A model generated the notes under the pieces. It ran no database searches. It was not told the DNA's origin and saw only the letters and a program-made list of their open reading frames with translations. From positions 49,289,025-49,353,024 of the forward strand of contig OX344763.1 in the NCBI GenBank assembly GCA_947034895.1: a DNA stretch of 64,000 bases, read 5' to 3'. Source of the DNA: Rhytidiadelphus loreus (lineage: Eukaryota; Streptophyta; Bryopsida; Hypnales; Hylocomiaceae). This document shows positions 1-9,926 of the stretch, piece by piece. Made by a program: the position numbers and the translations under genes. Each line of letters begins with the position of its first letter. Position 1 is the first letter of the stretch.

Positions 1-2269
1 CACCTATTATTTATTTCCTTGGAAATATTGAATTTCATAAAAACTTATGGCAGAATATGTTTTGTTTTGTTTTTCTAAAATGGCAGTCTAGGTAGATTAA
101 AAAAAAGCTCTTCATTCGAAAAGATTTCAGTTTAAAAATTGTTTTCTATATTTGTATATTTTTGGAAAATATTGAATCAGTCTATTTTTATGATTGAGTC
201 AAAATTCATGAGGATTCTTTTGTTTGGCTTTGTTGGTTTTGCATTCAATAGTCTAAAGTAAACTTTGAAGTCTTTTATCTTACTCAATTAATTTTTGGTA
301 CGTGTCTTCTTGTTAGTATAAAAATGATGGTGTTTTAGAGGTTAATAGGGTCAATAGAAGACAAAGTAAAGATTCCCTCGGACTACTAACGCAGTATATT
401 AAAAAATTAGAATTGATTGTGACTTTTGTTGCCATGTGCAAGCATTCTCTTCCAATAATGTTTCACTCCAACTGCATAGGCAACTTTATTGAATAAAGCA
501 CGTGTTCTTTTTAGTTACCGCGAAGGTAGACTCTTAAAATTGTATCATTCATGTAATTTTTCCTTAGAATTTGTTATTACATCCATGGTCAATTGCTCTT
601 TGTGTGGGTGAATTGGAGTGACACATCCTCCCACATGTATTGCATTGAATTTCGTATAGTGTTTAGCTTGAGTCAAAGATAAAAAATACAATTATAAAGA
701 AAGATTAGCGTACCAATATTAACATATAGTTACGATAAAACCTAATTTACATTTATCGTCGATTTCATTCAAGTTCCCATAATAAAAAATCTATATGTAG
801 AGTGAAAAGTTCACTTTCAGTGTATTCCATTTACTGAAAAATCTTATCCTTTAATTTCTATAGGAGTCATCACAACTAATACTAAATAATGTGATTCATT
901 ATTTATTTCACTATTCAAATAGCATTTTCACGTCCAATATGATTATGTGGTTAAAAATTTGTAAATCATGAAAACATTCAACTAGTATTTATTAAATTAA
1001 GCCAAATTTCATGTGCATTCATATGCGTGTGATGAAAGTGTGATCACCATAAATTTGTATAAAAGGACACAACTGGAGAAAACTAAATATTTCTATCGAG
1101 ATAGCAAAACGGATTTGTTTCACGGGAATATATATTATTTTCAATTGGTGCCCAGGAACAAAAGTGATGCCCAAATAAGCTCAAAAGAAGGGAGAGGGGG
1201 CAACAAATTTTTGTATTGCAAGAATTACAATTCGGAATTTTTTTGGTCCTTATACATTATATTTTTTTGGACATTAAAGTACAAGGCAAGGTTGTTGCCC
1301 ACATTTTGTTAATTTCACGTACAATGTCATTTAATGTGACCACCAATGCATCTTCTTTTTGGGAGTCGTTAGTTTAGGAATAATTGCAACTTGGACCACG
1401 TGTTTTCCATTTCTTTTTACTGGAACTCTATGACTTCGTATTTTGTAGCCCCTAAAGGACCATTGTCCCTTCGGGGGACAAATGCGTTTTCGGGCAGGTA
1501 CCCATGGGCTGAAATTTTCTCCTAATTTTTTGAAATTTTATTTTCACGTCGAAAAGTTGATTAGCTTTGTGGGAATATAATTTTTTTCAAAATCGGTGCC
1601 TAGGAACAATAGTTATGACCAAATAAGCTCAAACGAGGGGACGGCGGGTAGCTCGGGCAGCCAGAAAAAATAGACAAAAATTTGAATTTCTTTTTTAATA
1701 TTATTTTCTCTCATAGATTATATTTTTTTGTATCTGGAAAGCTTTGATTCATTTCATTTGGATATGTGATGAGAAAGTTATGGACATTCTTGTTTTTCGG
1801 GCGATTAGAGCATCTTCATTGTTGAAAAAAATAACTTGTAGGACTCATTTATGAATGCAATTTCTCAAATTTTTCAATTTTTTTTTGTTTTGCATGGTTT
1901 GATTTACTCGCTAGAACAATCTCACCATAGGGATTAGTGCATTTGAATTCCATCTAAAATATAAGAATATTTTAGATTTTCCTTCTATCTCGTACCTACT
2001 TCTACTTAAAATTTCTTTAAGAATGATAATTAATTTTTTTTTTAACTTTGTTTTTTTACCTAGACTCTCAACTCAATTTTCTACTATAAAGATTTAAAGC
2101 TCAAACTCGGTTGTGCAAAAATTTGAAGTTAAAAATGTTCAAAGTCAGAAAATGTAGTCTCACAATGTGCTGAAAATCTTATTTTTCCCACTTTAAGCGC
2201 AGATATCTTTCAATCTGATTGGGCAAAAATTCTGAAATTTTTGCCACACACTCTCATACTAGTTAAGTG
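1..2269. other. AT-rich intergenic DNA, no gene seen
   Basis: Long A/T runs, no convincing coding sequence and no protein family resemblance in any frame. The 99-codon open frame at 1013-1312 is low complexity and unsupported. The stretch around 1255-1300 resembles, in reverse complement, the satellite unit at 45.15-45.7 kb (shared piece: TTTGGACATTAAAGTACA versus TTTGGACACTAAAGTACA). It may therefore be degenerate repeat DNA. Confidence 0.6.
1121..1648 (+). repeat. Diverged direct repeat, two ~80-bp copies
   Basis: Copies at about 1121-1200 and 1569-1648 share GGGAATATA, GGTGCC(C/T)AGGAACAA and CCAAATAAGCTCAAA in the same order, about 448 bp apart. This is an old duplication in noncoding DNA. 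Its origin is not recognised. Confidence 0.6.
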
Positions 2270-2272
2270 TAA

Positions 2273-2535
2273 GAGCATCCCCACCAGGGAGTTAAGTATC
2301 CCTAAAAATTTAGGGAGAGGACCTCAGATGGGGATGGGGATACAGAAGCTTGCGCGCACCGGTCTCGAAACAAGAGCCCTACCCCAAACTTATAGAGAAC
2401 TCGGTAAAAGTTGGGCCCAATTCCCTATATTGGAGCTCATATAGAGAACTCGCGAGGTTTCATCCCTATAAAGTCAAGGTTGACTAGATTGAGGTCCCAA
2501 GTTTAGGGAAAGAGAACTCCCTGGTGGAGATGCTC
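2273..2535. mobile_element. Tourist-like MITE (PIF/Harbinger type)
   Basis: A 263-bp element with terminal inverted repeats: GAGCATCCCCACCAGGGAG at the left and the complement of CTCCCTGGTGGAGATGCTC at the right. The inversion extends inward as TTTAGGGA and related bases. It is flanked by TAA on both sides (2270-2272 and 2536-2538), the 3-bp TWA target duplication expected of PIF/Harbinger elements. There is no coding capacity, so it is non-autonomous. Confidence 0.8.
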
Positions 2536-2899
2536 TAAGATCCTACGGTTAGATATGAAAAAATAACGATCTTTCAATTTTTTTACTCCTTGTCATAGAT
2601 ATGGCAGTTTTGAGTGTTTTTTGGTAGAAAAAAGGGCTTGGTCCTTTAGGGGTTAAATTGGACTTGTGAGAAGAAGGTTTAAAGTTTTGTGCAGTTTTAA
2701 CACCCTCACGGTCAAACATTATAATCTTTCACTGTCTAAGTGATGTTTTTTTCTTTGCTTTTCCTATGAGATCTCCAACATGAAATGAAGTTGAAATTCC
2801 TACGGTTACAATTTTACGGAATTGATACAACTTATGGAGATGTTGGCATTTTGGTCAATTTATAGGAAATTCCAAGTTAATCCAAATAGGCCGCAGGCT

Positions 2900-2955
2900 C
2901 GGATCCGGGTATGTTCCCAGGGTATAGGTCGGGTATACGTGTCCGGGTATAAGCT
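2900..2955 (+). repeat. GGGTAT short repeats at the 5' edge of element A
   Basis: Four GGGTAT words lie within about 55 bp, spaced 13-16 bp apart, in the form CCGGGTAT or CAGGGTAT. A related set (GCGGGTATGAG, GCAGGTATAAG) lies at 54.49-54.63 kb upstream of the related element B. The position of both sets, 2.3-3.5 kb before the first coding exon, suggests a shared 5' boundary or promoter-side feature. Confidence 0.5.
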
Positions 2956-4302
2956 GTCCAAGTACCGGTAGGGCCGGTCATCAATCCTGGCCAGTTGCGT
3001 GAGACCACAGATAGGTTTGGTGCTCTCGAAGAAGCGTTTTGTTTGTTTTTCCACAGTCTTCCTCCGGGCTCGTCATTTGGCAGTTCTTCAGTGCCGTTCT
3101 TCGTTTGTTTTGAGGGTCCGCCTTGGGGGAGTTTGTGTGTTTAGGGTTCAATCACGTTGTTTGGATCAGAGAGAGCGGTCTTGGAGAATTTCACTTTCTT
3201 CTGGGAGAGTTGAAGGCGCGGTTTAGGTGCAGCAGGGTTTTGCGATTGATGCTCCGAGTCAGTTCCAGTTTCGGTGATTGAGGGTCCACTTTCTTGTGGG
3301 AGAGTCGCTGCCGCGGTAGTGCTGCAGCAGGGTGGGTGCGATTGAGGGTCCGCTTTTCTTCTGCGAGAATCGAAGGCGCGGTAGTGCTGCAGCAGGGTTG
3401 GTGCGATTTCGGTTCCTCTTCGTCGATTGAGGGTTTGCGCGGAGGGTTTACAGTTTAGTTCGAGTTTTGGCGATTGAGGATTTGCGTGGACGCTTTTCAA
3501 AACTCGTTTCGTCGATTGAGGGTTTACAAGACTTGCTTCGTCGATTGAGGGTTTACGGTGAGTTCATCTTTTCTTCACTCTTAGGATTTGCTTTGGTTTT
3601 CGCTAAGCTTGTATTTCCAATATGTTATGGTCTGTATTTCCAATATGTTACAGGCCAGGGTTTGCTTAGGATTTGACAGAGCTTGGATTTCTGATGTTCT
3701 TTTTGTTTGTTGCATTGATGAAATTCCCTGGAACTCTATAATTGCGATTTCATGGTTTGCTATTGTTGTCTGTGGGTTTGGAATGTCTGTATTTGCTTTG
3801 GTTTGCTCAGTGAGGGTCTGGATTCAATGCCAGGAATTCAGATGTGCGTGAGGTTTTAGTGTGTGAGTGTTCGGCATGAGTTGTGAATATATCGAGAGTT
3901 TATCATTTCTTCAATCCTCCGGTTAGCTTAGGATTCGGCTAAGCGGGAGCCAGGGTTTGCACAACACTTGTGTTTCTAAACTATCAGGGATTTGTTTCAT
4001 GAATGTAGGTCTGGATTTGGTGAACCTCGAACGAAGGCATTACCGTGAGTGCATTACTATTGGCATTGCTGCAGTTCTGGTGCAGGGGCGAAATCTGTAG
4101 CTTGGAGAAAGCAGGATTTGCAAGTTGCAGCGACTTCAGTGATACCAGGTACATTTGCTACCCCTTCAGATTGAGCATAGAACGACATAGAAATCTCACT
4201 AGGACTATGGGTGCCTGTAACCGCGCACCTTCAAAGCTGCATATAATACTTTGTAGCGCCCACCCTAAACCTTCCCAAGCCTTCTTGGGTGCTTGGAGGA
4301 TT
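2956..4302 (+). other. GC-richer leader of element A with tandem repeats
   Basis: Composition changes from AT-rich to mixed here. From about 3140 to 3560 a unit of roughly 60-70 bp recurs, built from GATTGAGGGT(C/T)(C/T), (C/G)TTCT(T/G)(C/G)TG(C/G)GAGA and GGCGCGGTAGTGCTGCAGCAG. Short frames cross it, but none resembles a known protein, and the recurrence of repeats argues for a noncoding leader. Possible splice sites such as GGTGAGTTC at 3558 suggest a spliced 5' UTR. The homologous region of element B (54.6-56.8 kb) also holds internal duplications. Confidence 0.45.
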
Positions 4303-6210
4303 AGAGCGGGCGCTCTGAACCATTCCAAGCCCGGGAAGATCAGAGCGCCCGCTCTAATCCTCAGAATGCTGTTTTGAAAGAAAGAGAGCGACGTGAATTG
4401 TACCTAGTCGAGGAGGTTCAGAGCGCCCGCTCTGAACCTGCCCAAGCGATGTTGCGTGCATGGAGAATCAGAGCGGGCGCTCTAAACCAATCCAAATCCT
4501 GGAGGATCAGAGCGCCCGCTCTGATCCACTCAGAATGCTGTTTGATTGAAAGAGAGATTGTTGAATTCTACGCAGCCGGGGAAGACCAGAGCGCCCGCCC
4601 TAAACCTCTGAGAATGCACATTCGAACGAGAGAGATTATAGAATCATACGTTGTCGGGATGAATCAGAGCGCCCGCTCTAATCCTCAGATTGATGTTTTG
4701 AAAGAAAGAGAGCGACGTGAATTGTACCTAGTCGAGGAGGTTCAGAGCGCCCGCTCTGAACCTGCCCAAGCGATGTTGCGTGCATGGAGAATCAGAGCGG
4801 GTGCTCTAAACCAATCCAAATCCTGGAGGATCAGAGCGCCCGCTCTGATCCTCTCGGAATATTGCTTTGAACGAAAGTGAAATTAATTAATCATTCCTAG
4901 TTGGGGAGGATCAGAGCGCCCGCTCTGATCCTCTCAGAATGCTATTTGATTGAAAGAGAGATTGTCGAATTCTACATAGCCGGGGAGGACCAGAGCGCCC
5001 GCCCTAAACCTCAGATAATGCACATTTGAACGAGAGAGAGATTATAGAATCATACGTTGTCGGGATGAATCAGAGCGCCCGCTCTGATCCTCAAAATGCT
5101 GCATTGAACGAAAGTGAAATTGCTGTATCAAACGAAGTCGGGGAGGATCAGAGCGCCCGCTCTAATCCTCAGAAGATTGTTTTGGATGAAATAGAGCGCA
5201 CTGAATTTGACATAGTAGGGGAGGATCAGAGCGCCCGTCCTGAACCTACCAGATCGATCTTTGAAGCTTTGAGGATCAAAGCAAGAGCTCTATACCAATC
5301 CTAATCCTGCAGGATCAGAGCGCCCGCTCTGATCCTCTCAGAATGCTGCAGTGAACGAAAGAGATATTGTTGTATCAAACGTAGTCGGGGAGGATCAAAG
5401 CGCCCGCCCTAAACCTACCAGAGAGACCATGCGAGGCGGGAGGATCACTGCAGGCGCAATGAACCAACTCAAAGCCCAGAGGATCAGAGCGCCCGCTCTG
5501 ATCCTCTCAGAAGCCTGTTTCAAATCAAAGAGACTTAATTAAATAATCGTCGTAGGGGAGGATCGAGCTCCCGCACAGGACCTACCAGAGAGAGCCTTTC
5601 AGCTTTGAAGATCAGAGTGCGCTCTGAGACAATCAAAGGAGTGCAGGATTAGAGCGTCCGCTCTAATCCTCCAAACACCCTACAGGCTATAGCGCTCAGT
5701 TAGGATCAGAGCAGGCGCTCTGGACAGAATAGGTCGAGCAGATTCAAAACAGGTTTAGAGCGGGCGTTCTAAATCAAACAGGTCGAGCATATTCAAAACT
5801 GGTTCAGAGTGGGCGTCCTAAACCTCACCAAAAGGGAATAACACAAAGTGGTTCAGAGTGGGCGCTCTGATTCAGTCGATGAGATAACTGACTGCATTGT
5901 ATATAGTGAAGTATCACTTTTGTAGGGATAGGATAGAAGGGAAATCAGATCCTCATTAGTACCAGATAAACAAGGGGAAGATCAGAGCGCCCGCTCTAAA
6001 CCTCCTTCGCGGAGTCTAGCTGAACATCACTCCGCTTACCGAGGGTGCATTCGATTACCAGAGATGAATTAGACATAGATCATGGTAAACCGTCCATAGT
6101 AATGGCCCTAGACCCCAACTCAGTTTAATGAAATATTGCTGGTGATTATTAATTCATCTCCCATGAAGGATATACTCGAGAGAGATTCAGAGCGCCCGCT
6201 GTGATCTTAC
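4303..6210 (+). repeat. Palindrome array of element A (AGAGCG-CC-CGCTCT family)
   Basis: About 25 near-palindromes with the core AGAGCGCCCGCTCT (or its complement with a GG centre) lie in 1.9 kb. Well-preserved cores start at 4303, 4342, 4420, 4470, 4509, 4666, 4744, 4794, 4833, 4913, 5072, 5150, 5317 and 5486, with further variants to 6200. Arms extend to 11 bp, for example GGATCAGAGCG and CGCTCTGATCC around a 2-bp centre. Spacing is mostly 77-80 bp, with extra sites that split some intervals into about 50 + 39 bp. The block at 4374-4560 recurs at 4698-4880, a higher-order repeat of 324 bp. Frames open across this array only translate the repeat (QSARS, IRAPALI) and are not taken as genes. 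Confidence 0.9.
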
Positions 6211-6418
6211 CCGTGAAGATAAATGACGAATCATGAAGAGCAGGCCCGTAGTCTAACCAAGTAGAATAGACTGGAATTTAGTTTCCAAGCAAATGATGAA
6301 TCAAGTAAAGCCCCTTGGTCGAAAACTACTTCATAATTAGTAGTACCGCCACTGCTTTATATCCAGGTGCGGATTAGAGGGCACGGTCTGATTTGTACCA
6401 GTGTCTGTGCACAGTGCA

Positions 6419-8176
6419 ATGGAGTCCTTCCTCGACAGTACACCACACCTCACCGGGTACATCAAACCAATTGCGTCAGAGAGAGTGCACGAGTCCTGGA
6501 CGGCACTCGTTGAAGGGAAAACTCCTCTGGAGTTTGTCGCATCCAAGGCCCTGTGGACCGTGGAGATGAGCTACCTCAAGGGCTCCCCCGTATTTTGTTT
6601 AGAACTAGGCTTCACGAGTAACAGTGACCCCAGATGGAAAACATTCAGGGAACTCGTAGTCATCAATGTGAATGTGCTGCGCGAGGCCATTCTAGTAGAT
6701 GTAGTGAACACTTCGAACAACGCATTCGGAGTGCTAGCCATTAGGGTAGAAGATGAGATGACGTTCTGTCACGAACGCATCCTGAAAAATTACGAGCAAG
6801 TTCCCCATATATTCCAAACCTTGATGCTCGACATCAAAGGTAGAGTAGAAGCTCATTTAGACGATTTTGTAGCAATTGGTCAGGTAGTAAAATCATTTCT
6901 CACCAATGTAAACAGTCTACAGGTTGCGGTAACAGTCGAACTCCAGTCCAAGCAGAAGCAAGTAAATAAAATGGACTCGCAAGGTCGACAGCAGAAGAAA
7001 TCCAAGAGGGGAGGAGCATCGAGCTCCAGCGCAACCACGCGGGCCAGACCGCCGACCGCATCGGCCCTGGCTGGAGCCTCTAACGTGGCGCAAACTCGAC
7101 CTTGTGCTTCTCCCGCGTCAGAGGTAACCGAGACGGGCGCGAACATCCCAGCGCAACCGGCAGCTCAAACTGGTGACACACCAACCGTCCTGGAGGCAGA
7201 GAGGGACCCAATCATCCCTCCGCAGCCTGCCGAAGAATCTGCGGGGCGTTCCGGACCAAGGTCGCGGGAAAAGAAAAAAGCCACGAGGAAGAGGAATCCT
7301 CAACCCGAGGTTGCGGCCGGATCATCGCAAGATGCGGCGAGGATGGTCAGGCAACGGCGGGCAGATGCTGAGTCGCCCAGCTCCTCACAGCAAAGCGACC
7401 TGCCGGACAACATTGACGTCTCCGAGGAGGTCGCGCAGAAGCAGGCGATCAAGAAGGTGAATGGGAAATGGTTGGACAACCCAGACACCGTGCCTTACGA
7501 TCCCGACGCCGTTCCAGATAAGCTGTTCGTGGATCTCGTCTTGAAGAGGGAGGCCAAGCGCTCGTAGGAAGAAGAGGCGAGGAAGCGACTGAAGGCCGAG
7601 GCTGTGGCGAATAAGAAGTTCAAAGAACTATCCAAGTACATGTACATATTTGGACGGGGGACATTCTTTGAGCTCGAAGTCGACGACATGATTCAGGCGG
7701 ACGAGAAGTTGGGTATGATCTTCCGACCCCTGGAGAAGAAGGGTGTGATGGCCGTGCTTGATCGAATGGTGAAGGTCAACTTCACCAAGCAAATCCTGAC
7801 CGTGATGCCGGACACGGAGGCTAGGCCAACATGTTGGGCGGACTGCGTCAAGTCCTTTCCGCTGAAGATCATCAACGGCCAACACACCTGGAAAGCGGCC
7901 AAGGAAATCATCTCGGGAGAGGCATCGGTCGACGACGAGGCGCTGAAGAAGAAGGTGCGCAAGTGGACATGCGAGGTCGTATGGTCCGACAACAAGAATC
8001 ACTTGCACGCGTTGTCGTGCAAGTGCAACGACGGGAACGTGACAGGTCCTTATCTGTCGTCGCTGCCGGCTACAATTCAACACTGTCGCTATCTGTGGGA
8101 CAATGCTCAAAGGCCGGCGCAGCAGCGGAAGAACCTGAGGAAGGAAGAACAAGGCGAAGAATTTGCTTGCTACGAG
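6419..8176 (+). CDS. Element A gene, exon 1: novel N-terminal region, basic linker, ParB/DGQH-like domain
   Basis: I start at ATG 6419 (MESFLDSTPHL). The frame runs 586 codons to a GT donor at 8177, with one in-frame TAG at 7565-7567. Residues 1-185 are globular and unrecognised. Residues about 190-380 are Q/S/A/R-rich with basic clusters and probably disordered. Residues about 395-560 contain a motif near residue 485, INGQHTWKAAKEI, followed by RKWTCEVVWSDN, which resembles the (I/V)(N/D)G(Q/H)H...AA core of ParB/DGQHR-type proteins. ParB proteins bind palindromic DNA and, in known cases, CTP. No catalytic claim is made here. The gene lies just after the palindrome array. Element B has the homologous segment RKWNCFVVWSQD at 57.5 kb. 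The domain call rests on a short motif and its context. Confidence 0.6.
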
Positions 8177-8426
8177 GTACGCGTTTTAGTCGATCCATTC
8201 TGCCCATTCATTTCATGTTGAATCTAAGTTTGGGAGTCCGAAGATCAGAGCGGGCGCTCTGAATCGATTTGGTTAGGATACCGTCCATGCATAGGAAACT
8301 GCCCTCCCCGAGATGGAGGAATTAGGACTGGCAGGATCAGAGCGCCCGCTCTGATCCGCTGAACCTTAGTTGGTCTACACGGATCCAACTTCCGAGTCCA
8401 ACTCAAATGTGTTAATTTTCCTGCAG
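8177..8426 (+). other. Intron 1 of element A carrying two palindromes
   Basis: GTACGC donor after a complete codon and CTGCAG acceptor before 8427, so phase 0. The ORF after it is in a different frame from exon 1, which supports splicing. It holds two copies of the element A palindrome: 8242-8265 (GG centre) and 8334-8357 (CC centre, perfect 11-bp arms). Element B has an intron at the same place in the protein, also phase 0, containing that element's own palindrome. Confidence 0.75.
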
Positions 8427-9815
8427 GAATTTTGTATCAAAGCCGAGCAGAGTTTTGAATCGACTGGTCTTCTCAAGCCATCGGGAAACTCCCAACGAAT
8501 CTACGACCTGGACCGGATGGGGGAGCGGAAGGTGATCATGGCTTCGGAGGAGACCTGGGCCGCATGGCAGAAGGTTTTCCAAGGTCATGAGTCGGGGTCG
8601 CTTCACGACATTGACTCCGGGGGACCCTTCAACGAAGCGACGACCAAGGAGGGGAACTTGAAGTTGTACAAGTTCCTCCCCATCACGAGCAACATGATGA
8701 AGAACCTGCACGGCCTCGATGACGCGGCGGTGGGTGAGCTTGCTCGGAAAATCCTCGATATACCACCAAAGGTCTATCTCAACAAGAAGCCGAATTCGTG
8801 GACTTCGGCCATTCCCATCGCCATGTGGTGCACGAACAGAAAGTACAAGAACGTGCTGGCGAGGGAGTTGGCAAAGAGGGGCAAGGCGAGCGGCATGATA
8901 TCGGCAAGCGAAGTCATCAACGCAGCCGGAGACATTGAACCGCAAGCGTGGCAGGACTTCAAGACGTAGTTGCGCATCAACGGCTTCCACACCTGGTACC
9001 TCCAGACCATCGATCCGGAGTACCTGAAGTCGGAGGTGCGCTTAGGAAAGAAGAGCGTCCTACCGTCCGATGAGCTCCTTGCCGCCTTCGACCGTGTCAT
9101 GGTGAACTATGAACGCTGTGAGTATGTGCGGAGGTATTCGCGGGCCTCAATGTGCCGCTGGCTTCGAGCCGGAAGCAGGTTCGACCCAACGCTGTACGTC
9201 TACAAGAGGGAGAACTGGGTCCCCCAGCGCGCCGTAGACGGACCCGCTAACCTCAAGTACTGCGAGGTGGGCATCATCGATTTCCGCCAGTTTCCGGGTG
9301 TGGAGACCATGGAGATCAATTCTGCCAACAAGAAAATCCTCGAGGAGGTGGAGGTGGTGTCGCAGTCCGTCATGTCCTCGTCGGTCCACACGTGGATGCT
9401 GATCTTCTTTTCGAAGCGGGCGGCTGATGTGGACAAAGCTGTGAAGGAACTGTTTCCTGATTACAACATGCGGCGGGAGTGCAAGTACGTATGTCGGGCG
9501 GGGGAACCTACGTACAAGGAGAAGAACAAGGTCTCCGTGATGTACCTGCAGAGGTCCCAGTGGAGGTGGGTCAACTCGAGTGTGGTGAACACGAACGACG
9601 AGGTGCCCTCGCTGTCTGCTGAGGAGGACGAGGACCTGACCAATGAGGGAACCATCTACATGAATCGAGAGGTCTGTCGTCACGACAATCCGAGGACCTT
9701 GTCGAAGTATGAGCTCCGATATGAGGTGTATCTGCGCTTCATCGACAAGTTCTATAGGGATCAAGGAACCGTCATGTTGGTCTTCGCTGGTGCGAAGCCA
9801 ATTTCGGCGTGCACG
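8427..9815 (+). CDS. Element A gene, exon 2: conserved core with a possible methyltransferase-like motif
   Basis: 463 codons from the AG acceptor to a GTGAGC donor, with one in-frame TAG at 8967-8969. Helical segments lead to a signature shared with element B: GIIDFRQFPG here, GVIDFRSLPG there. Near the end is GTVMLVFAGAKPI, followed across the next splice by MLSRSSVTLII. This order (hydrophobic strand, FxG loop, next strand) is reminiscent of SAM-binding motif I of N4/N6 DNA methyltransferases (DxFxGxG). The GxG is not intact and no DPPY-type catalytic motif is seen. Fused ParB-methyltransferase proteins are known in phages and bacteria, which is why I raise it. An unrelated fold cannot be excluded. 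What is certain is the strong conservation between the two elements. Confidence 0.55.
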
Positions 9816-9926
9816 GTGAGCATCTGACCACACTGTGTTTTCATAGTTCTTCTGATGTACATCTCGATGTAGCGGGCATTAGACATTGTAATATCAGTAA
9901 TGACTAAAACCTTTGAATGCCCGCAG

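Noticed and set aside
1013..1312. 99-codon open frame
   Set aside because: AT-rich, no homology, and overlaps a diverged direct repeat.
4374..5542. Long plus-strand frames across the palindrome array (168, 92 and 63 codons)
   Set aside because: They translate the DNA repeat (QSARS, IRAPALI) in several frames, have no family resemblance and owe their openness to the repeat unit.
7628..9833. Minus-strand frames opposite element A exons (up to 228 codons)
   Set aside because: Shadows caused by GC-rich third positions; the plus-strand frames show splice logic and homology to element B.
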